Shown here: positions 8,715 to 17,619 of the stretch, one piece after another
Numbering within the stretch: the first letter of the stretch is position 1
Layout of the letters: each line of letters begins with the position of its first letter
Source of the DNA: Microbacterium sp. SD291
Lineage (GTDB): Bacteria; Actinomycetota; Actinomycetes; Actinomycetales; Microbacteriaceae
NCBI RefSeq assembly: GCF_017355365.1
Contig: NZ_JADIJR010000003.1
Location: 62,001-126,000, forward strand
Length of the DNA stretch: 64,000 nt
Direction: 5' to 3'
Notes under the pieces: generated by a model
What the model was told of the DNA's origin: nothing
Database searches by the model: none
What the model saw: the letters and a program-made list of their open reading frames with translations, nothing else
Position numbers and translations under genes: made by a program

Positions 8715-10262
8715 TCAGTGCGAGGGCGTCTTGCGCAGTGTGACGCCGGCGATCGCCCCTGCCAGGATGACGAGCCCCGCCCCGATCAGCGAGGTCACCA
8801 TGACTCCGGAGCCGAAGGCCGCGGCCGCTGCATCCCACAGGTCGTCGCCCATCTTCCCCGGAAGCCCGTGGGCTGCCGTGTACGCGCCCGCGAGCGTCTC
8901 GCGCGCGGCGCGAGCAGCCTCGGCAGGGAGCCCGTCGGGCAGTGCCAGCGCCCCGCGGTAGAACGCGGTGATGATGCCGCCGAGGATCGCCGTGCCGAGC
9001 ACCGCCCCCAGCTCGTACGCGGTCTCGGAGACCGCACTCGCGGCTCCCGCCTTCTCGGCTGGCGCGCTGGAGAGGATCAGCTCGTTGGAGACCGTCTCCG
9101 CCGCGCCGATGCCGATGCCGAGTACGACGAACGCGATGACCAGCGGCGCGACCCCGTGCTCGGCCGACGTGAACGCGACCAGCAGGTATCCGGCGACGGA
9201 GAACACGAGAGCCGAAGGCACGAGCACGGAGGGCGCGACCCGGCGCGAGATCGGCACGACCGCGAGCCCGGCCACGATCATCGCCGCCATGCCCGGCACG
9301 AGCGCGAAGCCCGCCACCATCGGGGTGAGGCCGAGCACGAGCTGCAGGTGCTGGGAGACGAAGTAGAGGAATCCGACCAGCGCGACGACGCTCAGCAGGT
9401 TCACCAGGATCGCGCCCGAGAAGGAGCCGCGGCGGAAAAGCGCCATGTCGAGCATCGGGATGTCGGCGCGCAGCTGGCGCCGGACGAACAGCACGCCCAT
9501 CAGGGTGCCGAGAACCGCCCACCCGGCAGCGGCCGGCGACGGACCCTCGGTCGCCAGCGACTTGATGGCGTAGACGACGGGGATCATCGCCGCCATCGAG
9601 AGCAGGATGCTGATCGGGTCGATGCGACCGGGCTTCGGGTCCCGGCTCTCCGGCACCAGCAGCGGTGCACAGATCAGCAGCGGGATCAGCACCGGCACTG
9701 CGACGAGGAACACCGAGCCCCAGGCGAAGTGCTCGAGCAGGAATCCGCCGACGATCGGGCCGAGGGCGGAACCGGCGGAGAAGCCGGCGGCCCACACCGC
9801 GATGGCCAGGCGCCGCTGGTCTCTGTTCCGGAAGATCGAGCGCAGCAGCGAGAGCGTCGAGGGCATCAGCATCGCGCCGAAGAATCCGAGGAGCGCTCGA
9901 GCCGTGATGAGCAGGGCGGCCGTCGGCGCGAACGCCGCGAGCACGGACACGGCCGCGAAGCCGGTCGCGCCGATCAGCAGCATCCGTCGCCGTCCGAATC
10001 GGTCGCCGAGGGTGCCCATGGTCACGAGGAGTCCCGCGAGCACGAGCGGATACACGTCGATGATCCACAGCTGCTCGGCGCCGGACGGCGCGAGCGCGAT
10101 GGAGATCTCGGGCAGCGCGAAGCTCAGCACCGTGTTGTCCACCGACACCAGAAGAACCGGCAGCATCAGGACGACGAGTGCCGCCCAGCCACGCGCTCCC
10201 ACGCGGGGAGCATTCGTCTCGTCATCGGCGACGGTCGCGGGAATCGACGCAGTGCGCGTCAT
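8715..10262 (-). CDS. DHA2-type MFS multidrug efflux pump
   Basis: A 515-residue protein with about 14 predicted helices, the arrangement of drug:H+ antiporter-2 pumps (QacA, EmrB, LfrA type). [17 protein letters not shown] in helix 1 (the family motif D1 region), [14 protein letters not shown] after helix 2 and [16 protein letters not shown] in helix 5 (antiporter motif C) are all visible. It is divergent from a TetR regulator with a 63-nt spacer carrying a palindromic operator, so it is probably repressed by that TetR until a toxic ligand appears. The actual drug range is unknown. Confidence 0.93.
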   Translation of the reverse strand: MTRTASIPATVADDETNAPRVGARGWAALVVLMLPVLLVSVDNTVLSFALPEISIALAPSGAEQLWIIDVYPLVLAGLLVTMGTLGDRFGRRRMLLIGATGFAAVSVLAAFAPTAALLITARALLGFFGAMLMPSTLSLLRSIFRNRDQRRLAIAVWAAGFSAGSALGPIVGGFLLEHFAWGSVFLVAVPVLIPLLICAPLLVPESRDPKPGRIDPISILLSMAAMIPVVYAIKSLATEGPSPAAAGWAVLGTLMGVLFVRRQLRADIPMLDMALFRRGSFSGAILVNLLSVVALVGFLYFVSQHLQLVLGLTPMVAGFALVPGMAAMIVAGLAVVPISRRVAPSVLVPSALVFSVAGYLLVAFTSAEHGVAPLVIAFVVLGIGIGAAETVSNELILSSAPAEKAGAASAVSETAYELGAVLGTAILGGIITAFYRGALALPDGLPAEAARAARETLAGAYTAAHGLPGKMGDDLWDAAAAAFGSGVMVTSLIGAGLVILAGAIAGVTLRKTPSH

Positions 10263-10292
10263 GGAACACCTCTCAGGATCGTGGCGGCCTCA

Positions 10293-10320
10293 TTACTGAA
10301 CCGTCCGGATGGTATAGTAA
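10293..10320. promoter_or_regulatory. Probable TetR operator overlapping divergent promoters
   Basis: A 28-nt interrupted palindrome: matched blocks TTACT, ACC, CCGG, GGT and AGTAA appear in order with 2-nt unmatched steps between them (20 of 28 positions symmetric). It includes TATAGT (10313-10318), which ends 7 nt before the regulator's ATG and should be its -10 box (leaderless). It also covers the likely promoter of the pump gene in the other direction. One bound repressor dimer could shut off both genes. Confidence 0.75.
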
Positions 10321-10325
10321 CAGAC

Positions 10326-10880
10326 ATGCCCCGACCTCCACTCGCCCGCGAACGCGTACTCGACGCATTCGAGTCCATCGTGATCGCCGAAGGCGAGCGC
10401 ACTGCGACCCTGGATGCGACCGCCAAGGCGGCAGGCGTCTCCAAGGGCGGGCTCCTCTATCACTTCGGATCCAAGGACGAGCTGGCCGCCGGGCTGCTGG
10501 AGCGCCTGGACGCCCTCACCACCGCGGATCTGGAGCGCATGGCATCCGCAGAGGAGGGCCCGGTCGCCTACTACATCCGCACGTCCGTGATGGAGGACGA
10601 TGCGCTGGATCGCGCGCTGATCGCCGCGTCTCGACTCGCGCAGGGCGGATCCGCCGCCGCCGCAGAGATGCTTCGTCACGTGCGTCGCCGGTGGGAGGAC
10701 GCGATCCGCCCGCACGTGCGGGATGCCGCCGGCCTCGACCTCGTGATGCTGCTCAGCGACGGCCTCTACTTCAACAACTCGCTCGACGTGCACGGGCCGG
10801 AGCGCCTGGTCCCGCGCCGCGAGGAGCTGGCCGACCTCATCGCGCTCGTGCTGCGCTCCACCACGCCGGACAGCGCTTAG
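10326..10880 (+). CDS. TetR/AcrR-family regulator of the adjacent efflux pump
   Basis: A 184-residue one-component repressor. The N-terminal helix-turn-helix (about residues 25-50) reads TLDATAKAAGVSKGGLLYHF, followed by SKDELAAGLLERLD. The C-terminal half is a variable ligand-binding helical domain. The ATG at 10326 has no Shine-Dalgarno but sits 7 nt after TATAGT, so the mRNA is probably leaderless. It is divergent from the DHA2 pump, and the palindrome in its own promoter implies autoregulation plus control of the pump. Ligand unknown. Confidence 0.92.
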   Translation: MPRPPLARERVLDAFESIVIAEGERTATLDATAKAAGVSKGGLLYHFGSKDELAAGLLERLDALTTADLERMASAEEGPVAYYIRTSVMEDDALDRALIAASRLAQGGSAAAAEMLRHVRRRWEDAIRPHVRDAAGLDLVMLLSDGLYFNNSLDVHGPERLVPRREELADLIALVLRSTTPDSA

Positions 10881-10891
10881 ACCGCAGACGC

Positions 10892-10927
10892 GGCGAGGGC
10901 GGGGCGCCGTCGCGCCCCGCCCTCGCC
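10892..10927. terminator. Bidirectional terminator hairpin
   Basis: A perfect 16-bp stem (10892-10907 with 10912-10927) starting GGCGAGGGCGGGGCGC, with a CGTC loop, sits in the 61-nt gap between the convergent TetR gene and serA. There is no U-run, but the very strong GC stem is typical of terminators in high-GC actinobacteria. Confidence 0.75.
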
Positions 10928-10941
10928 GTTCCGTCCGTCGA

Positions 10942-12546
10942 TCAGACCTCGGTGAGCTCGATCTGACGGAACAGGTCGGCGTCGATCGCGGTGCGGACGT
11001 CGTCGAGCAGGTCCTCGGAGACCGGCGAGTCGAGCGTCAGCACACTGAGCGCCTGGTCCCCCGCGGCGAGGCGGCCGATCTGCATGCCGGCGATGTTGAT
11101 TCCGGCCTCGCCGAACTTCTGGCCGTAGACGGCGACGATGCCCGGGCGGTCGGTGTAGAGCATCACGACGTGGTGCTTCTCGATCGGCAGCTCGAGCGCG
11201 TGGTCGTTGATGCCGACGAGCTTCTCGGTCTGCTTCGGACCGGTCAGGGTGCCCGACACCGCGAGCTGCGAGCCGTCAGACAGCGCGCCGCGCAGGGTGA
11301 TCACGTTGCGGTACTCGTCGCTCACGTCATCCTTCAGCAGTCGCACCGCGATGCCGCGCTGGTCGGCGAGCAGCGGCGCGTTCACGTACGACACGGTCTC
11401 GCTGACGATGTTCGTGAAGACGCCCTTGAGCGCGGCCAGCTTCAGCACGCTCACGTCGTACTCGTTCAGCTCGCCATGCACCTCGACGTCGAGGCTGGTG
11501 AGGGGCGAGGTGGCGAGTGCCGAGAAGATCTGACCGAGCTTCTCGACCAGGGAGATGCCGGGGCGGACGTACGGGTCGATGATGCCGCCTGCGACGTTCA
11601 CGGCATCCGGGACCAGGTCGCCGCCGAGCGCGAGGCGCACGGAGCGGGCGACCGAGACGCCTGCCTTCTCCTGCGCCTCCTCGGTGCTGGCGCCGAGGTG
11701 CGGCGTCACGACCACGTTCGGCAGATCGAGCAGCGCGCGAGCGGTGCCGCCCTCGGCCGGGGGCTCGGACGTGAACACGTCGAGACCTGCGCCGGCGATC
11801 TCACCCGCGACCAGCGCCTCGTAGAGCGCAGCCTCGTCGATCAGGCCGCCGCGAGCGACGTTCACGACATAGGAGGTCGGCTTCATCGCCCGGAACTGCT
11901 CGGCGCCGAGCATCCCGGTCGTCTCCGGGGTCTTCGGCATGTGGATGGTGATGAAGTCGGATTCGGCGGCGAGCTCGTCGAGCGACAGCAGCTGCACGCC
12001 GAGCTGCTGGGCGCGAGCGGAGGTCACATAGGGGTCGTAGGCGACGACGCGCATGTCGAACGCGGCGAGGCGGGCTGCGACGAGGGCGCCGATGCGGCCG
12101 AGCCCGATGATGCCCACGGTCTTCTCGAAGAGCTCCGCGCCCGTGAAGGAGCTCCGCTTCCATTGCCCTGCCGCCAGCGACGCGTGTGCCGCGGGGATGC
12201 GGCGGGCGAGGCTGAGGATGTGGCCGACCGTGAGCTCGGCGGCCGAGACGATGTTGGAGGTCGGCGCGTTGACGACCATGACGCCGGCGGCGGTGGCCGC
12301 CTTGATGTCGACGTTGTCCAGGCCCACGCCCGCACGGGCGACGACCTTCAGCTTCGGGGCGTGGGTCAGCGCCTCCTCGTCGATGCGGGTCGCCGAGCGG
12401 ATCAGCACTGCGTCCGCGTCGGCGAGCGACGCGAACAGGGCCTCGCGGTCGGTCCCGTCGACGTTGCGCACGTCGAAGTCGGGCCCGAGGGCCTCGATCG
12501 TGGCGGGGGAGAGAACTTCGGCGATGAGCACGACGGGCTTCGGCAC
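10942..12546 (-). CDS. serA: D-3-phosphoglycerate dehydrogenase
   Basis: First step of serine synthesis. The 534-residue protein is the long actinobacterial form: substrate domain, NAD-binding Rossmann domain (KTVGIIGLGRIGALVAARL; then DFITIHMPKTPETTGMLG), intervening domain from about residue 320, and a C-terminal ACT domain (HHVVMLYTDRPGIVAVYG) for serine feedback. The catalytic VTPHLGAS His motif is visible. The start is GTG at 12546 (VPKPVVLIAEVL), supported by GAAGGAT upstream; the frame extends further but without homology-like sequence. It converges with the TetR gene across a strong hairpin. Confidence 0.96.
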   Translation of the reverse strand: MPKPVVLIAEVLSPATIEALGPDFDVRNVDGTDREALFASLADADAVLIRSATRIDEEALTHAPKLKVVARAGVGLDNVDIKAATAAGVMVVNAPTSNIVSAAELTVGHILSLARRIPAAHASLAAGQWKRSSFTGAELFEKTVGIIGLGRIGALVAARLAAFDMRVVAYDPYVTSARAQQLGVQLLSLDELAAESDFITIHMPKTPETTGMLGAEQFRAMKPTSYVVNVARGGLIDEAALYEALVAGEIAGAGLDVFTSEPPAEGGTARALLDLPNVVVTPHLGASTEEAQEKAGVSVARSVRLALGGDLVPDAVNVAGGIIDPYVRPGISLVEKLGQIFSALATSPLTSLDVEVHGELNEYDVSVLKLAALKGVFTNIVSETVSYVNAPLLADQRGIAVRLLKDDVSDEYRNVITLRGALSDGSQLAVSGTLTGPKQTEKLVGINDHALELPIEKHHVVMLYTDRPGIVAVYGQKFGEAGINIAGMQIGRLAAGDQALSVLTLDSPVSEDLLDDVRTAIDADLFRQIELTEV

Positions 12547-12668
12547 AGTGGATCCTTCGGGGCAGCACGACAGGCGGGAGGGGCCGATGCGCCGCACACC
12601 GTCGGGGGCGCGATCACCTCAACTGTACCCGAGTGGTTCCGCTGCTCCGTGCCGTGTGACGACTGGAG

Positions 12669-13022
12669 TCAGGTGGCGATCGTCACCAGCTGGTCCATGT
12701 TCAGGATGCTGTAGCCGATCAGGCTCAGCCAGAACACCGCGACGATGCCGAGACCTGCCAGCAGCGCGAGCGACAGCTCGCCGACCTTCCGGCGCCGCCC
12801 GATCAGGTATGCGAAGACGAAGACGATCGCGGGGAAGACGACGCCGAAGAGCAGTGTCGCCCAGCCTGCGCCGGTGAGCCCGCCCTGTGCCATCGAGACG
12901 AGGTGGGCGACCGCGTTCCAGATCGCATATGCGTAGAAGAGCCCGGCGAGGCCGAGCACGAACCCGACGAGCCACCGCGGGGAGCCAGCGGACACGGACG
13001 CCGTACCGGTCGTCTCACTCAT
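12669..13022 (-). CDS. Small three-helix membrane protein, unknown
   Basis: A 117-residue protein with three predicted transmembrane helices (WLVGFVLGLAGLFYAYAIW, WATLLFGVVFPAIVFVFAYLI, LALLAGLGIVAVFWLSLIGYSI) and a short Ser/Thr-rich N-terminus beginning MSETTGTAS. The ATG at 13022 overlaps the stop of the upstream gene by 4 nt (ATGA), so the two are translationally coupled. No family recognised. A role together with the upstream membrane protein is inferred from coupling only. Confidence 0.8.
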   Translation of the reverse strand: MSETTGTASVSAGSPRWLVGFVLGLAGLFYAYAIWNAVAHLVSMAQGGLTGAGWATLLFGVVFPAIVFVFAYLIGRRRKVGELSLALLAGLGIVAVFWLSLIGYSILNMDQLVTIAT

Positions 13023-13483
13023 GATCCGATCACTCCCACCGTCACGAAGGGCCAGGGCACCAGCAGCACGACGCCGAGCAGCAGAACCGACAGCCGGATC
13101 CAGGCCGCACGGCCCCGGGTGAGCACCCAGCCTGCCAGGAACCACAGCGCGGGGGCCGCGACCGCCAGCACGAACCACGGGACGTACATGGCATCCGCGA
13201 CGATCAGGTTGGCGAGCGGCTTGAGCCGGAGCCCGCCCACGACCCAGCCGACGCTGTAGAGCAGATAGATCCCGCCGACGATCCCGAGTGTCAGCAGCAG
13301 CGCGGTGCTCGTCGGCCCGCGGTCCTCCCCCGCAGGCGCGGTGACCGTGCCGTCATCCGCGATCCTGCCGACCTTCTCGCTGCCCTTGCCGACGGCGTTC
13401 CAGCCGCCGGGCAGCGCAGGATCCTTCGGGGTCGCCCCCTCGTCACCATCCCAGTTCAGGGCGTCGTCGGAATCGGAGCTCAT
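13019..13483 (-). CDS. Small membrane protein, unknown
   Basis: A 154-residue protein with an acidic N-terminal segment (MSSDSDDALNWDGDEGATP, about 60 residues soluble) and three predicted helices (LLLTLGIVGGIYLLYSVGW, WFVLAVAAPALWFLAGWVL, LSVLLLGVVLLVPWPFVTVGV). The ATG at 13483 follows TACGCT by 6 nt, the leaderless pattern; an earlier in-frame ATG at 13540 would lie upstream of that promoter. It overlaps the next gene by 4 nt. I do not recognise the family. Confidence 0.8.
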   Translation of the reverse strand: MSSDSDDALNWDGDEGATPKDPALPGGWNAVGKGSEKVGRIADDGTVTAPAGEDRGPTSTALLLTLGIVGGIYLLYSVGWVVGGLRLKPLANLIVADAMYVPWFVLAVAAPALWFLAGWVLTRGRAAWIRLSVLLLGVVLLVPWPFVTVGVIGS

Positions 13484-13548
13484 GCCCCCAGCGTAGGGCC
13501 GATGTCGCCCTGGCAGGAGGAGGTTGGGGGCATCGTCCACGAAGGAGA

Positions 13549-13571
13549 GGATGCGCGCTCATCGCGCATCC
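13549..13571. repeat. Inverted repeat in a divergent intergenic region
   Basis: A perfect 9-bp inverted repeat GGATGCGCG / CGCGCATCC with a CTCAT loop lies in the 191-nt gap between the divergent genes starting at 13483 and 13675. It could be an operator or an RNA hairpin in the leader of the plus-strand gene. The rest of the gap holds TAAGCT near 13636 and TACCGT near 13663 as -10-like boxes. Confidence 0.5.
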
Positions 13572-13674
13572 GGCGGCGGGCACGGACTGCCGGATGCTCC
13601 TCCACGTGCGCGAAGTTCCCGCCGAGCCCATCCACTAAGCTCGGCGACGACATACCGTTTCGGGGAGGAACACC

Positions 13675-14601
13675 GTGGCCGCAGAGAGCAAGAAGAGTCC
13701 CGTCGAGAGCGGCGGAACCGCCGAACCGCCCGCGAACTGGAAGCCCACGCCGGAGGCGAAGTCGAAGGCGACGACGTTCCGCTGGATCGCCGCCGTGCTG
13801 TGGTTCATCGCGATCGCGGCCGAGGCCGTCGGCATCTTCTGGCTGCTGCGTCAGCGCGTCTTCGTCGGCGAGGACGGCACTCTCGTCCGCGACCCGGACA
13901 CGGGCCTCCTCGAGGAGCAGGGCGTCACCGCGACGTTCCCGCAGTGGGCGTTCATCACCCTCCTGGTGCTGCTCGTCGTGATCGCCGCACTGTCGATCAC
14001 CGGCTCCTTCCTGTGGAAGAAGGCGAACAGTCTCGACCCCGCGCGCAGATCGGACACGTTCCGCTTCTTCGTGCAGAACCAGCTCGGCGCGATCATCGCG
14101 ATCATCGCGTTCGTGCCGCTGATCATCCTCATCTTCCTGAACAAGGACATGGACAAGGGGCAGAAGACGACCGCCGGCATCGTCGGCATCGTCCTCGCGG
14201 CCCTCGCCGTCGTGCTCGGAATCGACTTCAACCCGCCGTCCGTCGAGAAGTACACGGCCGACCAGTCCACCGTGATCCAGCTGCTCGGCAAGGACGAAGT
14301 CGTCTGGGTCGACGGCGGCAGCGTCTATCACGTGTGCGACGAGGTGCCCGACATCCAGACGGGCAGCGAGAAGCTCACCGGCACCACGGCGGAGGCCGTC
14401 GCAGCGGGCAAGACCCGTCTCACGCTCGAGTTCGCCTCGGAGCTGGACACGTGCGGCCTGGCCGTGCCGGAGAACTCGTCCGAGATCGTCGAGGCGCTGC
14501 GCGCCATCCGCGACGGCTCGACCGACACGCTCCTGCCTGCTCCGGTCTGGGCAGATCCGGCGGACGCTCCGATCGAGGTGGAAGAGGCCCCGGCGGAGTG
14601 A
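13675..14601 (+). CDS. Membrane protein with C-terminal soluble domain, unknown
   Basis: A 308-residue protein with a charged N-terminus (AAESKKSPVESGG), then four predicted helices (FRWIAAVLWFIAIAAEAVGIF; WAFITLLVLLVVIAALSI; LGAIIAIIAFVPLIILIFL; TAGIVGIVLAALAVVLGI). A soluble domain of about 120 residues follows, containing two Cys (HVCDEV, DTCGLAV) and a Ser/Thr/Glu-rich surface, probably extracytoplasmic. The GTG start at 13675 is supported by GGGGAGG nearby. It is followed by a clear terminator at 14620. No family recognised. Confidence 0.85.
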   Translation: MAAESKKSPVESGGTAEPPANWKPTPEAKSKATTFRWIAAVLWFIAIAAEAVGIFWLLRQRVFVGEDGTLVRDPDTGLLEEQGVTATFPQWAFITLLVLLVVIAALSITGSFLWKKANSLDPARRSDTFRFFVQNQLGAIIAIIAFVPLIILIFLNKDMDKGQKTTAGIVGIVLAALAVVLGIDFNPPSVEKYTADQSTVIQLLGKDEVVWVDGGSVYHVCDEVPDIQTGSEKLTGTTAEAVAAGKTRLTLEFASELDTCGLAVPENSSEIVEALRAIRDGSTDTLLPAPVWADPADAPIEVEEAPAE

Positions 14602-14619
14602 CGCCCCCTGAAAGATGAA

Positions 14620-14653
14620 GGAGAGGCCCGGTGCATCCGCACCGGGCCTCTCC
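14620..14653. terminator. Terminator hairpin between convergent genes
   Basis: A perfect 15-bp stem GGAGAGGCCCGGTGC / GCACCGGGCCTCTCC with an ATCC loop, followed by CGTTT on the plus strand. It lies between the membrane protein ending at 14601 and the fucosidase ending at 14684 and can act for both. Confidence 0.8.
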
Positions 14654-14683
14654 CGTTTCCACCAGTGGTCAGATGTCTGCGGT

Positions 14684-15949
14684 TCACTCCCCCGACAGCC
14701 TGAGTTCGATCACGGGCATCAGCACGTCTGGCCTGCGCACCGGCAGATGCACGGTCAGGGTTCCCTCCGCCTGCCCGGCCGGGGTCATCAGATCCGCCTC
14801 CTGCTCCGGATCCGTCACCGTGATCCTCAGCCACGACCCGTCATCGAGCAGGCGCGCGAACGCGACCTTCCCGGCGAGCTCGGGCAGATGCACCTGGCCG
14901 AGCGGCCAGGCGAACAGGTGCAGGTAGAGGCGATCGCCGCGCATCGTGTAGACGCCCTCGCGCGGCGGCGACAAGGGAGCATGACCGGCGCCGATCACCG
15001 CGCGGCGGTGCAGTCGCATCCATTCGCCGATCTCGGCCAGCGTCCCCGCGTCCCGCGGTGCGACAGCTCCCCTGCCGTCCGGTCCGATGTTGAGCAGCAT
15101 GTTGCCGCCCATCGAGACCGAGTCGACGAGCATCCGCACGAGCAGGGTCGCCGACTTCTGATCCGTGTTGTCCCGGTGATATCCCCAGGAGCCGTTCAGC
15201 GTCTGGCACGCCTCCCACACGAGCGGCTCACCGTCGCGGGCCAGCGGGGACGTGGGCTGATACTGCTCCGGGGTGACGAAATCCGCGGGGATGCCGAGAC
15301 GGTCGTTCACGAGCATGCCGGGCTGCAGCTCGCGGCAGAGGGCCAGCAGCCCCTCCGAGTCCCAGTCCTGCGGCCCCTTGCCCGGCCATCCGTTCTTCTC
15401 CGCGCCGTCGGTGAAGTCGAAGAAGAGATAGTCGATCTCGCCGTAGCCCGTGAGCAGCTCGCGCACCTGTCCGTGCAGGTACTCCCGATAGCGGCTCATG
15501 TCGCGATCGTCGTTGAGCGCGGCGGCGTCGACGTCGTCGCGCCGTGGATGGTTCGCGTCCACCGTGAAATCGGGGTGATGCCAGTCGAGCAGGGAATGGT
15601 AGAGGCCGACCTTGAGGCCTTCCGCCCTCAGCGCCTCGACGAACTCCCTGACCAGGTCGCGGCCTGCGGCGACCGTCGACGTGAAATCCGTCAGTGCGGA
15701 GTCCCACAGGCAGAAGCCGTCATGGTGCTTGGTCGTGAGGACGACATACCCCATGCCCGTGGCTTTCGCCGTCCGCGCGATCTCCCGAGCGTCGAAGAGA
15801 TCGGGATCGAAATGCTCGAAGTACGGGCGGTACTCGTCATCCGTCAAACGTTCGAAGTTCTGCACCCACTCATGTCGCGCCGCGGCGCTGTAGATGCCGA
15901 AGTGCACGAACATCCCGAAGCGTGCATGGTCGAACCAGTCCTGTCGCAT
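14684..15949 (-). CDS. GH29 alpha-L-fucosidase
   Basis: A 421-residue glycoside hydrolase of family 29, releasing terminal L-fucose. FGMFVHFGIYS (residues 11-21), TTKHHDGFCLWDS (72-84) and LKVGLYHSLLDWHHPDF match the catalytic barrel. The nucleophile by alignment is Asp178 in EIDYLFFDFTDG, and the C-terminal part is a short beta domain. There is no signal peptide, so it acts in the cytoplasm on imported fucosides. The ATG at 15949 follows TATGAT by 6 nt, giving a leaderless mRNA, and a 15-nt palindrome sits just upstream of the -10. No other fucose-pathway genes are nearby. Confidence 0.92.
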   Translation of the reverse strand: MRQDWFDHARFGMFVHFGIYSAAARHEWVQNFERLTDDEYRPYFEHFDPDLFDAREIARTAKATGMGYVVLTTKHHDGFCLWDSALTDFTSTVAAGRDLVREFVEALRAEGLKVGLYHSLLDWHHPDFTVDANHPRRDDVDAAALNDDRDMSRYREYLHGQVRELLTGYGEIDYLFFDFTDGAEKNGWPGKGPQDWDSEGLLALCRELQPGMLVNDRLGIPADFVTPEQYQPTSPLARDGEPLVWEACQTLNGSWGYHRDNTDQKSATLLVRMLVDSVSMGGNMLLNIGPDGRGAVAPRDAGTLAEIGEWMRLHRRAVIGAGHAPLSPPREGVYTMRGDRLYLHLFAWPLGQVHLPELAGKVAFARLLDDGSWLRITVTDPEQEADLMTPAGQAEGTLTVHLPVRRPDVLMPVIELRLSGE

Positions 15950-15955
15950 CCCTCA

Positions 15956-15981
15956 ATCATAGGGCGAGACATCCGATGTCT
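15956..15981 (-). promoter_or_regulatory. Fucosidase -10 box and palindromic operator
   Basis: On the minus strand TATGAT (15956-15961) ends 6 nt before the fucosidase ATG. A perfect palindrome, AGACATC and GATGTCT around one central base (15967-15981), fills the space between this -10 and the expected -35. A repressor bound here would block RNA polymerase. The shape resembles operators of GntR- or LacI-type sugar regulators, but the regulator is not in this window. Confidence 0.65.
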
Positions 15982-15995
15982 ACTGCGTCGCGCAC

Positions 15996-16024
15996 GAAAA
16001 AGGGCGCCCCCGAAGGGACGCCCT
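15996..16024 (-). terminator. Rho-independent terminator of ilvC
   Basis: On the minus strand a 10-bp stem AGGGCGTCCC / GGGGCGCCCT (one T-G pair) closed by a UUCG tetraloop is followed by TTTTT. It lies 15 nt beyond the ilvC stop codon and ends the ilv transcript. Confidence 0.92.
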
Positions 16025-16039
16025 CTCGCGGGGATCGGA

Positions 16040-17107
<1,068 letters not shown>

Positions 17108-17617
17108 TCAGCCGCGCAGGACGCGCTCCGTGATGCTCTTGCCGCCGCGGCCGATCGCGAGGAGACCGGACTGGGCGATCTCCTTGATGCCGAAGGGCTC
17201 GAGCGCCTTCAGCAGCGCCTCGACCTTGCCCTTGTCGCCGGTGACCTCCACGACCAGTGCGTCGGGCGCGTAGTCGACGACCGAGGCGCGGAACAGGTTC
17301 ACGACCTCGATCACGTTCGACCGCGTCGCGTTATCGGTGCGCACCTTCACGAGCATGTGGTCGCGCTGCACCGAGTTCGACGGGTCGAGCTCGACGATCT
17401 TGATCACGTTGATCAGCTTGTTCAGCTGCTTCGTGACCTGCTCGAGCGGCAGTTCCTCGACGTCGACGACCACGGTGATGCGGGAGATCCCCGGCACCTC
17501 GGTGACGCCCACCGCGAGGGAGTCGATGTTGAAGCCGCGACGGGCGAACAGCCCCGCGACGCGAGTCAGCAGACCTGGGGTGTTCTCCACCAGCAGGCTC
17601 AGCACGTGAGTCGACAT
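17108..17617 (-). CDS. ilvN: Acetolactate synthase small (regulatory) subunit
   Basis: A 169-residue regulatory partner of IlvB conferring valine feedback. The N-terminal ACT domain (HVLSLLVENTPGLLTRVAGLFARRGFNIDSL) and the C-terminal half (ALLKALEPFGIKEIAQSGLLAIGRGGKSI) match the family over full length. It starts 2 nt after the ilvB stop, indicating coupled translation, and is followed by ilvC after 39 nt. Confidence 0.97.
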   Translation of the reverse strand: MSTHVLSLLVENTPGLLTRVAGLFARRGFNIDSLAVGVTEVPGISRITVVVDVEELPLEQVTKQLNKLINVIKIVELDPSNSVQRDHMLVKVRTDNATRSNVIEVVNLFRASVVDYAPDALVVEVTGDKGKVEALLKALEPFGIKEIAQSGLLAIGRGGKSITERVLRG

Positions 17618-17619
17618 GG

